5,382 nucleotides of DNA, taken from the NCBI GenBank assembly GCA_035540755.1, contig DATLGD010000202.1, forward strand, positions 1 through 5,382, given 5' to 3'. The DNA is from DATLGD01 sp035540755 (lineage in GTDB: Bacteria; Actinomycetota; Actinomycetes; Mycobacteriales; SCTD01). Below, piece after piece: positions 1 to 5,057 of this stretch (positions are counted from its first letter, which is position 1; the number at the start of each line of letters is the position of its first letter). A program made the position numbers and the translations under genes. Below the pieces are notes generated by a model, which saw only the letters and a program-made list of their open reading frames with translations, made no database searches and was not told the DNA's origin.

Positions 1-2
1 CC

Positions 3-491
3 ACCGAGCCGGGCCAGCGCCTCGACCGGTTGTACGCGCGCGCGGAGCAGAAGAACGAGCAGCGCAAGGCGGCCACCGTGCGCCGTGGGCCGACGAGCCT
101 GGTCGCCGTGTGCCTCGGGGTGGCGCTCGTCGTCGGCGTCACCGCAGCGATCGACCTGCGGCGGCTGCAGTCGCCCCGCGGCGCATCGCTGGCCTGGGTG
201 TCGGCGGCCGTCTTCGGCGACTGCACCGCCTACCGGCAGCTGTCGACCGCCGGGCTGGACGACGACGAGTGCCTCGAGTTGCGGAAGCGCACCGAGGACG
301 CCCGCGACGAGCCGGACGAGATCGACATCGCCGTGGTGGAGGTCGTCGACGACGGCGACCGGGCCCGGTCGGTGGTCCGGGTGCGGACCGACGGCCGCGA
401 GCGCCGGCTGCGCCTCGACCTGCGAAGGATCGACGGCGACTGGCGCGTCGAGCCCGACGAGGCCGTGTGCCAGGCGGTCTACTGCCCCTGA
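3..491 (+). CDS. Membrane-anchored protein with NTF2-like (DUF4878-like) outer domain, probably 5'-partial
   Basis: The reading frame is open to the left window edge, so the true start may lie outside. Internal candidates are TTG at 30 and GTG at 78, neither with a clear ribosome binding site. Counting from TTG 30, residues 1-20 are charged and basic (KNEQRK, VRRG). Residues 22-41 form one hydrophobic segment, and residues 50-153 form a polar domain that should lie outside the membrane, since the basic flank precedes the helix. The domain has a helical part followed by alternating beta-like strands (IAVVEVV, SVVRVRT, RLRLDLR) and ends with a GDWRVE turn, the pattern of NTF2-like/DUF4878 proteins of actinobacteria. 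Four cysteines in it (65, 81, 147, 152) could form two disulfides. No catalytic residues are recognisable, so the function is unknown. The fold assignment is inference from pattern only. Its 3' end overlaps the convergent gene at 479-820. Confidence 0.7.
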   Translation, partial: TEPGQRLDRLYARAEQKNEQRKAATVRRGPTSLVAVCLGVALVVGVTAAIDLRRLQSPRGASLAWVSAAVFGDCTAYRQLSTAGLDDDECLELRKRTEDARDEPDEIDIAVVEVVDDGDRARSVVRVRTDGRERRLRLDLRRIDGDWRVEPDEAVCQAVYCP

Positions 492-820
492 GCCCGTAGC
501 GACCCGACGGCCGCGACCGGCAGGCCGGTGCGGTGGCAGGTCCAGAACGGGTCGGGCCCGAGGTCCGGCTCGACCAACAGCGCGTGCCGCCCCACCTCGG
601 GGCAGGTCGGCTCGGGACACACCGGCCAGGTCGGGTCGCGCTCGTGCACGGCCTCCTGCACGTCCTGCGCCAGCAGCCCGAGCACGTGCGGCGCGCCGTC
701 CGGCCACTCGCTCAGCCACCAGGCGCGGTGCCGTGCCGCCGCCTCCAGGACCGGGGAGCGCGGGTCGACGCCGAGGTCGCGCGCCACGGCGGCGCGCGCG
801 CGAGCGACGGCGTCCGGCAC
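479..820 (-). CDS. Small hypothetical protein with Cys/His/Trp-rich C-terminal half
   Basis: Encodes 113 residues from a GTG at 820-818; the stop is TAG at 481-479. I do not recognise a named family. The first half is a probable helical region (residues 3-60, with AWWLSEWP at 33-40). The second half carries WPVCPEPTCPEVGRH (65-79) and FWTCH (92-96), so C68, C73, H79, C95 and H96 could make a zinc-ribbon-like site or a redox pair. It ends with a G-hydrophobic-G-L pattern (residues 99-108). It lies in the same frame 27 bases after the TetR stop codon with no obvious promoter or strong ribosome binding site between them, which suggests co-transcription with the repressor gene. It overlaps the convergent + gene by 13 bases at the 3' ends. 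That the frame is real is supported by its low-complexity-free composition and its packing between neighbours. The zinc role is a guess. Confidence 0.65.
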   Translation of the reverse strand: MPDAVARARAAVARDLGVDPRSPVLEAAARHRAWWLSEWPDGAPHVLGLLAQDVQEAVHERDPTWPVCPEPTCPEVGRHALLVEPDLGPDPFWTCHRTGLPVAAVGSLRAQGQ

Positions 821-847
821 GCCGGCGAGCGTGCCAGACGGCTGAGG

Positions 848-1447
848 TCACCGCCGGCGCCGACTCCGGCGTCCGGCGAGCAGCAGGTCGAGCGCGTCGT
901 CGACGAGCCGTGTCCACCGGTCGCCGCCGGGATCGTTGCTGAGCTGCTGGGTCACCAGCCCGGAGACCATCGCGGTGTACAGGTCGACCGAGCCGGAGCC
1001 GCGGATACCCGCGGCGGCCAGCACGTCGACGGTGCCGGCGAGCACCTGCTGGGCCAGGGCGTACGACTCGGCAGAGGGCTCGAAGCCCGGCAGCGTGCGC
1101 AGGAACAGCAGGGTGTGCCGTGGTGGCCGTTCGACGCAGAACGCGACGAACTCGCGGGTGCCGCGGCGGAGCGTCTCGACGGGGTCGGCCGAGCGGTCGA
1201 TCGCAGCCAGGCGCTCGACGAGCGCCCGGTAGCCGTCGGCGAACAGCGCGTCGTACAGGTCGTTCTTGCTCTCGACGTACACGTACAGCGACGGCGCGCG
1301 CATGCCGACCGCCTCGGCGACGTCACGCAGGGACCACCCGGCCAGGCCGCGCTCGTCAGCGAGCGTCCACGCGGCCTGGACGATCTCGGCCTTGGTGCGC
1401 TCGTGCCGCTCGGTCCGGCGGTCGCGCCGGACGGCCATCGCCGTCAT
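848..1447 (-). CDS. TetR/AcrR-family transcriptional repressor
   Basis: Encodes 199 residues, the usual TetR size. The N-terminal DNA-binding domain is clear. Helix 1 starts at ERTKAEIVQAAW (16-27), followed by DERGLAGWSLRDVAEAVGM (31-49) and the recognition helix region RAPSLYVYVESKNDLYDALF (50-69), which is the canonical TetR helix-turn-helix. The C-terminal ligand-binding half (about 75-190) is helical and loosely resembles the WHG/TetR_C_33 type, so the ligand cannot be predicted. The frame stays open upstream across the cupin gene, but homology starts at the HTH, so I chose the ATG at 1447. A second ATG at 1438 is possible. It is divergent from the cupin gene, the classic arrangement for a local autoregulated repressor that also controls its neighbour. 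A small gene follows 27 bases downstream. The tail ends in an arginine-rich stretch (RRSRRRR). Confidence 0.93.
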   Translation of the reverse strand: MTAMAVRRDRRTERHERTKAEIVQAAWTLADERGLAGWSLRDVAEAVGMRAPSLYVYVESKNDLYDALFADGYRALVERLAAIDRSADPVETLRRGTREFVAFCVERPPRHTLLFLRTLPGFEPSAESYALAQQVLAGTVDVLAAAGIRGSGSVDLYTAMVSGLVTQQLSNDPGGDRWTRLVDDALDLLLAGRRSRRRR

Positions 1448-1454
1448 GGCACGC

Positions 1455-1460
1455 AGCCTA
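1455..1460 (-). promoter_or_regulatory. Candidate -10 box of the TetR gene, implying a leaderless transcript
   Basis: Read on the - strand, TAGGCT fits the actinobacterial TANNNT -10 pattern. It lies 7 bases before the ATG at 1447, so transcription would start at or very near the start codon. No Shine-Dalgarno motif is seen before this ATG, which agrees with leaderless translation, common in actinobacteria. The matching -35 position (1478-1483, TCAAGA) is weak. Confidence 0.4.
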
Positions 1461-1471
1461 ACACTCGTAGG
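1457..1471. promoter_or_regulatory. Candidate TetR operator palindrome
   Basis: CCTAACACTCGTAGG has perfect 4-base arms (CCTA/TAGG) around 7 bases, and the inner A and T at positions 7 and 9 are also symmetric. The 15-base length is typical of TetR-family operators. It overlaps the proposed -10 box of the TetR gene and lies 9 bases from the -35 of the cupin promoter, so a bound dimer could repress its own gene and possibly the divergent one. Short palindromes arise by chance in GC-rich DNA, and binding is inference. Confidence 0.4.
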
Positions 1472-1479
1472 AAAACCTC

Positions 1480-1508
1480 TTGACGTTCGGTTCCGGCAGG
1501 CGTAGACC
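1480..1508 (+). promoter_or_regulatory. Candidate promoter of the cupin operon
   Basis: TTGACG (1480-1485) is a good -35 box. After a 17-base spacer comes TAGACC (1503-1508) as a modest -10 box lacking the final T. The predicted start near 1515 leaves a short leader that contains the strong ribosome binding site at 1521-1528. The -35 overlaps the corresponding -35 position of the divergent TetR promoter, so the two promoters are back to back. Confidence 0.5.
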
Positions 1509-1520
1509 AGTGCGCACGAC

Positions 1521-1528
1521 GGAGGAGG
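1521..1528 (+). promoter_or_regulatory. Strong ribosome binding site of the cupin gene
   Basis: GGAGGAGG ends 6 bases before the ATG at 1535 and is the best Shine-Dalgarno sequence in the window. It fixes the start of the cupin gene and suggests it is well translated. Confidence 0.85.
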
Positions 1529-1534
1529 ACCACG

Positions 1535-2050
1535 ATGACCACGATCCCGGCGGCCGCGAGGGCCGGCGTGGTGCGTGCCACCGAGGCACGCACGCTGTTC
1601 GACGGTCCGCTCGGTGCCATGCTGCTCGCGGGCGCAGACCAGACGGCCGGCGTCGCCGCGTTCGTGCTGCACCCGCTCGCACCGCGGGCGCTGGGCTCGC
1701 CGGTGCACACCCACCGGCACGAGGACGAGTGGTCCTTCGTGCTCGACGGCGAGATCGGCGTGCAGCTGGGTGACGACGTGCACGTGGCGCGGGCCGGTGA
1801 CCTGGTGCTGAAGCCGAGGGGCCTGCCGCACGCCTTCTGGAACCCGGGTGACGCGCCGGCGCGGCTGCTCGAGGTCATCACGCCGGGCGGCTTCGAGCGC
1901 TACTTCGAGCGGCTCGGCGAGATCCTGTCCGTCGACGGCCCGCCCGACCTCGACGCGCTCGCCGCCGTCGCGGTCGACCACGGTCTCGACGTCGATCTGG
2001 CCTCGGTGCCGCGGCTCGCCGAGGCGCACGGCCTGCGGGTCGGGCCGTGA
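1535..2050 (+). CDS. Single-domain cupin protein (Cupin_2 type)
   Basis: Encodes 171 residues starting at ATG with a strong ribosome binding site. Both cupin motifs are intact. Motif 1 is HTHRHEDEW...G, with H58, H60 and E65 followed by G72. Motif 2 is G88-x5-P94-R-G96-x2-H99-x3-N103, an exact match to G(X)5PXG(X)2H(X)3N. H58, H60, E65 and H99 are therefore the predicted metal ligands (Fe, Mn or similar) in a small cytosolic beta-barrel. Residues 120-171 form a helical tail (FERYFERLGEIL, then DLDALAAVAVDHGLDVD), seen in many quercetinase-like or isomerase-like small cupins. The reaction cannot be named: dioxygenase, isomerase or ligand-binding roles all fit. It is divergent from a TetR gene and its stop overlaps the next gene by 4 bases, so it works with the mycothiol-family protein downstream. 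At 171 residues it is too short to be a two-domain gentisate dioxygenase. Confidence 0.92.
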   Translation: MTTIPAAARAGVVRATEARTLFDGPLGAMLLAGADQTAGVAAFVLHPLAPRALGSPVHTHRHEDEWSFVLDGEIGVQLGDDVHVARAGDLVLKPRGLPHAFWNPGDAPARLLEVITPGGFERYFERLGEILSVDGPPDLDALAAVAVDHGLDVDLASVPRLAEAHGLRVGP

Positions 2051-2790
2051 CGGCCACCGGCACCCGGCCTGAGCCGCTCGCGCGGTACCGCGACTGGCTC
2101 GCCGCCGCGGAGCTCGAGTACGCGCGGCTGGTCGAGCAGCTGCGCGGCCTGTCCGCGGCCGACTGGAGGCGTCCGACCGACTGCACCGAGTGGGACGTGC
2201 GCCAGGTGGTGGCGCACCTCGTCGGTGCGGCAGAGGGCAACGCGAGCGTGCGCGAGGCCGTCCGGCAGGTGCGCCTCGGGCGCCGGCGCAAGCGACCCGG
2301 GCAGGACGACGTCGACGGCATCAACGCCGTGCAGGTCGAGGAGCGTGCCGAGGCGACGCCAGCCGAGCTCCTCGCGGCGCTCGCCGACGTCGCGCCGCGC
2401 GCGGTGCGCGGCCGCCGCCGCGTCCCCGCGCCGCTGCGGGCGCTGCCGGTGCCGTTCGGCCCACCTCTCGGCACCAAGCCGGTCGGCTACCTCATGGGCT
2501 GCATCTACACGCGCGACGCGTGGATGCACCGCATCGACATCGCGCGGGCGACCGGTGCCGCGCTGGTGCTCACGCCGGAGCACGACGGGCGGCTGGTCGC
2601 CGACGTCGTCGCCGAGTGGGCGAAGGTGCACGGACAGCCGTACGAGCTGGTGCTCACCGGGACGGCGGGCGGCACGTACGCCGGCGGCGCGGGTGGCGAG
2701 CGGCACGAGCTCGACGCGGTCGAGTTCGCGCGGGTCATGGCCGGTCGCGCCCAGGGCGAGGGCCTGCTGCGGACGACCGTGCCGTTCTGA
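2047..2790 (+). CDS. Maleylpyruvate isomerase family, mycothiol-dependent-type enzyme (DinB-like fold)
   Basis: Encodes 247 residues. The GTG start overlaps the cupin TGA as GTGA, which indicates translational coupling. The N-terminal MDMPI_N/DinB_2 four-helix domain spans about 10-170. It shows TEWDVRQVVAHLVG (47-60) with H57 and YTRDAWMHRIDIAR (154-167) with D157 and H161, which occupy the places of the three metal ligands of this fold. The C-terminal domain (about 175-247) has the typical LTGTAGG, GGERHELDAVEFARVMAGR and VPF ending. Family members use mycothiol, the actinobacterial thiol, to isomerise or conjugate substrates; the founding enzyme turns maleylpyruvate into fumarylpyruvate in gentisate breakdown. 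The substrate here is unknown, and many family members are annotated only by fold. The acidic ligand position is Asp rather than the Glu of the characterised enzyme. The middle (76-84, 121-126) is unusually arginine-rich. Confidence 0.88.
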   Translation: MTATGTRPEPLARYRDWLAAAELEYARLVEQLRGLSAADWRRPTDCTEWDVRQVVAHLVGAAEGNASVREAVRQVRLGRRRKRPGQDDVDGINAVQVEERAEATPAELLAALADVAPRAVRGRRRVPAPLRALPVPFGPPLGTKPVGYLMGCIYTRDAWMHRIDIARATGAALVLTPEHDGRLVADVVAEWAKVHGQPYELVLTGTAGGTYAGGAGGERHELDAVEFARVMAGRAQGEGLLRTTVPF

Positions 2791-2798
2791 CCCGACGT

Positions 2799-2849
2799 CC
2801 TGTCCCGCAGCACCATCATCCGGGTCGGACGACGTTGCTGCGGGTCAGG
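2799..2849. terminator. Strong hairpin closing the cupin operon, possibly bidirectional
   Basis: CCTGTCCCGCAGCA (2799-2812) pairs with TGCTGCGGGTCAGG (2836-2849) over 14 positions with one T:T mismatch, around a 23-base loop. It begins 9 bases after the stop codon of the mycothiol-family gene and lies between convergent genes. There is no T-run, as is usual for actinobacterial terminators. The convergent helicase gene ends at 2895, so it could stop transcripts from both sides. Confidence 0.65.
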
Positions 2850-2857
2850 AAGTGAGA

Positions 2858-2892
2858 GCGCGGCGTGCCGCGCCACGAACCGGGCGGCCCGG
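2858..2892 (-). terminator. Two small GC hairpins after the helicase stop codon
   Basis: Just beyond the helicase TAG (2897-2895) lie CCGGG-CGG-CCCGG (2880-2892) and GCGCGGC-GT-GCCGCGC (2858-2873). Both are near-perfect inverted repeats in the non-coding gap between convergent genes. They may add to termination of the helicase transcript. Such short GC repeats are also expected by chance at this base composition. Confidence 0.35.
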
Positions 2893-2894
2893 CC

Positions 2895-4541
2895 CTACGA
2901 CGACAGCACGTCGTCGGCGTCGACGATCGTGTACGCGTAGCCCTGCTCGGCCAGGAACCGCTGCCGGTGCGCGGCGTACTCCTGGTCGACGGTGTCGCGG
3001 CTGACGACGGTGTAGAAGTGCGCCTGGCGCCCGTCGCCCTTGGGCCGCAGGATGCGGCCGAGGCGCTGGGCCTCCTCCTGCCGGGACCCGAACGTCCCCG
3101 ACACCTGGATGGCGACCGAGGCGTCGGGCAGGTCGATGGAGAAGTTCGCGACCTTCGACACGACCAGGCCGGGGATCTCCTTGCGGCGGAACAGGTCGAA
3201 CAGCCGCTCGCGCTCGGCGTTCTTCGTCGAGCCCTGGATCACCGGCATGTCGAGCGCCGCGCCGAGCTCGTCGAGCTGGTCGAGGTAGGCCCCGATGACC
3301 AGCACCTGGTCGTCGTGCCGCTGCACGAGCTTCTCGATGACCCGGATCTTGGTGTGCGCCGTTGAGGCGATCTTGTACCGCTCCTCCGGCTCGGCCGTCG
3401 CGTAGGCCAGCCGCTCGGCGTCCGTCATCGTCACGCGGACCTCGGTGCAGTCGGCCGGCGCGATCCAGCCCTGGCTCTCGATGTCCTTCCACGGCGCGTC
3501 GAAGCGCTTCGGGCCGATCAGGCTGAAGACGTCGCCCTCGCGGCCGTCCTCGCGCACCAGCGTGGCGGTCAATCCGAGCCGTCGGCGGGACTGCAGGTCG
3601 GCCGTCATGCGGAACACCGGCGCGGGCAGCAGGTGCACCTCGTCGTAGACCACCAGGCCCCAGTCGCGCGCGCCGAACAGGTCCAGGTGCGCGTACTCGC
3701 CCTTCCGGCGGGTGGTCATGATCTGGTAGGTGGCGATGGTGACCGGCTTGATCTCCTTCTTCTCACCGGAGTACTCGCCGATCTCCTCCTCGGTCAGCGT
3801 GGTGCGCTTGAGCAGCTCGGCCTTCCACTGCCGGCCGCTGACGGTGTTGGTGACCAGGATCAGCGTGGTGGCGCTGGCCTCGGCCATGGCCGCCGCGCCG
3901 ACCAGCGTCTTGCCGGCGCCGCACGGGAGCACGACGACGCCGGAGCCGCCGTGCCAGAAGCCCTCCACCGCCTGCTGCTGGTAGTCGCGCAGCGTCCAGC
4001 CGTCCTGCACCAGGCCGATGTCGTGCTTCTCGCCGTCGACGTAGCCGGCGAGGTCCTCGGCCGGCCAGCCGACCTTGAGCAGCGCCTGCTTCAGCCGCCC
4101 CCGCTCGGAGGCGAAGGCGACCACAGTCTCGGGGTCGAGCCGGGTGCCCAGCATCGGCGCGACCTTCTTGCTGCGCACGACCTCCTCGAGCACCGCCCGG
4201 TCGTTGGTGCGCAGGACCAGGCCGTGCACCGGGTCCTTCTCCAGCCTCAGCCGCCCGTAGCGGTCCATCGTGTCCGCGACGTCGACCAGCAGCGCGTGCG
4301 GCACCGCGTAGCGGCTGAAGCGCACCAGCGCGTCGACGACCTGCTCGGCGTCGTGCCCGGCGGCGCGCGCGTTCCACAGCCCGAGCGGCGTCAGCCGGTA
4401 GGTGTGCACGTGCTCGGGGGAGCGCTCGAGCTCGGCGAACGGGGCGATCGCCTGCCGGCACGCGACCGCCTGCGGATGGTCGATCTCGAGCAGCAGCGTC
4501 TTGTCGGACTGGACGATCAGCGGTCCGTCGGGAGGGGTCAC
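2895..4541 (-). CDS. xpb: XPB/ERCC3-type DNA repair helicase (SF2, 3'-5')
   Basis: About 548 residues, close to the length of mycobacterial XPB, which it resembles along its whole length. An N-terminal XPB/Ssl2-like domain (about 5-180) begins DGPLIVQSDKTLLLEIDHP. The helicase core follows, numbered from the GTG at 4541: Q-motif-like WTLRDYQQQAV, Walker A LPCGAGKT with K211, DEVH box D300-H303, TAT motif with the XPB-specific RED triad R330-E331-D332, and motif VI QRLGRILRP (492-500) with arginine fingers R496 and R499. The C-terminal half has the expected VIGAYLDQLDELG and QGSTKN segments. It is an ATP-dependent DNA helicase/translocase, in bacteria thought to act in DNA repair. Possible starts are TTG 4556, GTG 4544 and GTG 4541. 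I chose 4541 because homologues begin just before DGPLIVQSDK, but no start has a well-placed ribosome binding site. The upstream DUF2510 gene ends 48 bases before it, so read-through is likely. Confidence 0.96.
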   Translation of the reverse strand: MTPPDGPLIVQSDKTLLLEIDHPQAVACRQAIAPFAELERSPEHVHTYRLTPLGLWNARAAGHDAEQVVDALVRFSRYAVPHALLVDVADTMDRYGRLRLEKDPVHGLVLRTNDRAVLEEVVRSKKVAPMLGTRLDPETVVAFASERGRLKQALLKVGWPAEDLAGYVDGEKHDIGLVQDGWTLRDYQQQAVEGFWHGGSGVVVLPCGAGKTLVGAAAMAEASATTLILVTNTVSGRQWKAELLKRTTLTEEEIGEYSGEKKEIKPVTIATYQIMTTRRKGEYAHLDLFGARDWGLVVYDEVHLLPAPVFRMTADLQSRRRLGLTATLVREDGREGDVFSLIGPKRFDAPWKDIESQGWIAPADCTEVRVTMTDAERLAYATAEPEERYKIASTAHTKIRVIEKLVQRHDDQVLVIGAYLDQLDELGAALDMPVIQGSTKNAERERLFDLFRRKEIPGLVVSKVANFSIDLPDASVAIQVSGTFGSRQEEAQRLGRILRPKGDGRQAHFYTVVSRDTVDQEYAAHRQRFLAEQGYAYTIVDADDVLSS

Positions 4542-4589
4542 CACACGAGGATGCAACCCCGAGCCGACAGCCGCCGTTCCCGCTGTGGA

Positions 4590-4898
4590 CTACAGCGCCC
4601 CGGTCAGCACCAGCACCAGCGCGAGCAGCACCAGCGCGACGGCGACGCCGACGGCGAGCTGCGCGGTCCGCAGCCGGGTCCTCGCCGCCGCCGGGCCGCC
4701 GGTCTCGGGCGGCCGCGCGCCGAAGACCGGCGTGGTGTCAGGGCCGGGCGCGGCCTGGGGCGGCGGCCCGCCCGGCTGGGTGACGTAGCCGGTCGGGCGG
4801 CTGTCGTCGGTCCAGCCCTGACCGTCCCAGTAGCGCTGCAGCGTCGCGGCGCTCTCGGGGTCGGGGTACCAGCCTTCGGCCTCGGGGGGTCTGGTCAT
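4590..4898 (-). CDS. DUF2510 domain protein with C-terminal membrane segment
   Basis: Encodes 102 residues, starting at ATG 4898-4896. The N-terminal DUF2510 motif is clear: EGWYPDPES (8-16) followed by QRYWDGQGWTDD (21-32), the GWYPDP...RYWDGxxW signature. A proline/glycine-rich linker follows (about 35-70). Residues 80-100 (QLAVGVAVALVLLALVLVLTG) form one transmembrane helix reaching the C-terminus. With the DUF2510 part at the N-terminus and only a few residues after the helix, it is probably a tail-anchored membrane protein with its domain in the cytosol. DUF2510 is common in actinobacterial membrane proteins and its function is unknown. It sits between the WYL-domain gene and the XPB gene, all on the same strand, but it has its own 159-bp upstream spacer and may have its own promoter. 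A functional link to DNA repair is not shown by the sequence. Confidence 0.88.
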   Translation of the reverse strand: MTRPPEAEGWYPDPESAATLQRYWDGQGWTDDSRPTGYVTQPGGPPPQAAPGPDTTPVFGARPPETGGPAAARTRLRTAQLAVGVAVALVLLALVLVLTGAL

Positions 4899-5057
4899 GC
4901 CGGGGTCCCTACCCCGCAGACGGTGTGCGGGGTGGCCGCCGGCGGCACCGGATGCGTCCGAGCTGGGGCCGGCTGGGCCGGTGGGGCCGCTGAGGCATCC
5001 GGAACGGACACCGGTGCCAGGTCGGACGGCACGGGTGCCGGCGCAGGGCTCGGGGGG
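4899..5057. other. 159-bp non-coding spacer rich in inverted repeats
   Basis: No credible gene lies here. It lies between the stop of the WYL-domain gene and the start of the DUF2510 gene. Besides the perfect repeat at 4911-4933 it holds CCGGATGC (4948-4955) / GCATCCGG (4995-5002) and GGCACCGG (4944-4951) / CCGGTGCC (5011-5018), which are mutually exclusive pairings. It may hold a terminator for the upstream gene and a promoter for the DUF2510-XPB genes. I see no convincing -35/-10 pair. Confidence 0.45.
4911..4933 (-). repeat. Perfect 8-bp inverted repeat before the DUF2510 gene
   Basis: ACCCCGCA (4911-4918) and TGCGGGGT (4926-4933) are perfect inverted copies around 7 bases. They end 12 bases upstream of the DUF2510 start codon. 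The repeat could be an operator, a leader hairpin that hides the translation start, or a terminator for the upstream WYL gene. It has no T-run. The sequence does not decide between these. Confidence 0.5.

Noticed and set aside
85..942. + strand frame of 285 codons rich in Arg, Pro, Ala and Ser
   Set aside because: It is out of frame with the first gene and has the Arg/Pro-rich composition typical of an off-frame reading of GC-rich genes.
533..1483. Long + strand open frame (316 codons)
   Set aside because: It is antisense to the small Cys/His gene and the TetR gene, both with better protein-like sequence, and shows no domain.
1470..1494. GGAA...TTCC and AACC...GGTT inverted repeats as a second operator
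   Set aside because: The arms are only 4 bases, they overlap each other and cannot pair together, and the centre is not symmetric.
1448..2029. Open - strand frame that would extend the TetR protein to 393 residues
   Set aside because: This part is antisense to the clear cupin gene, has low-quality composition, and the TetR homology starts just after the ATG at 1447. It is a by-product of GC-rich coding DNA.
1535..2050. Cupin as gentisate 1,2-dioxygenase
   Set aside because: The partner enzyme family suggests it, but 171 residues with one cupin domain is about half the size of a typical gentisate dioxygenase, so only a general cupin call is made.
1900..2706. Long - strand open frame (268 codons) opposite the mycothiol-family gene
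   Set aside because: It mirrors a clear MDMPI-family gene; its residues are mainly R, A, G and H with no motif.
4615..4660. Repetitive run (agcaccagc, gcgagcagc units) as a tandem repeat
   Set aside because: It is coding sequence for the Leu/Val/Ala-rich transmembrane helix of the DUF2510 protein, which explains the repetition.
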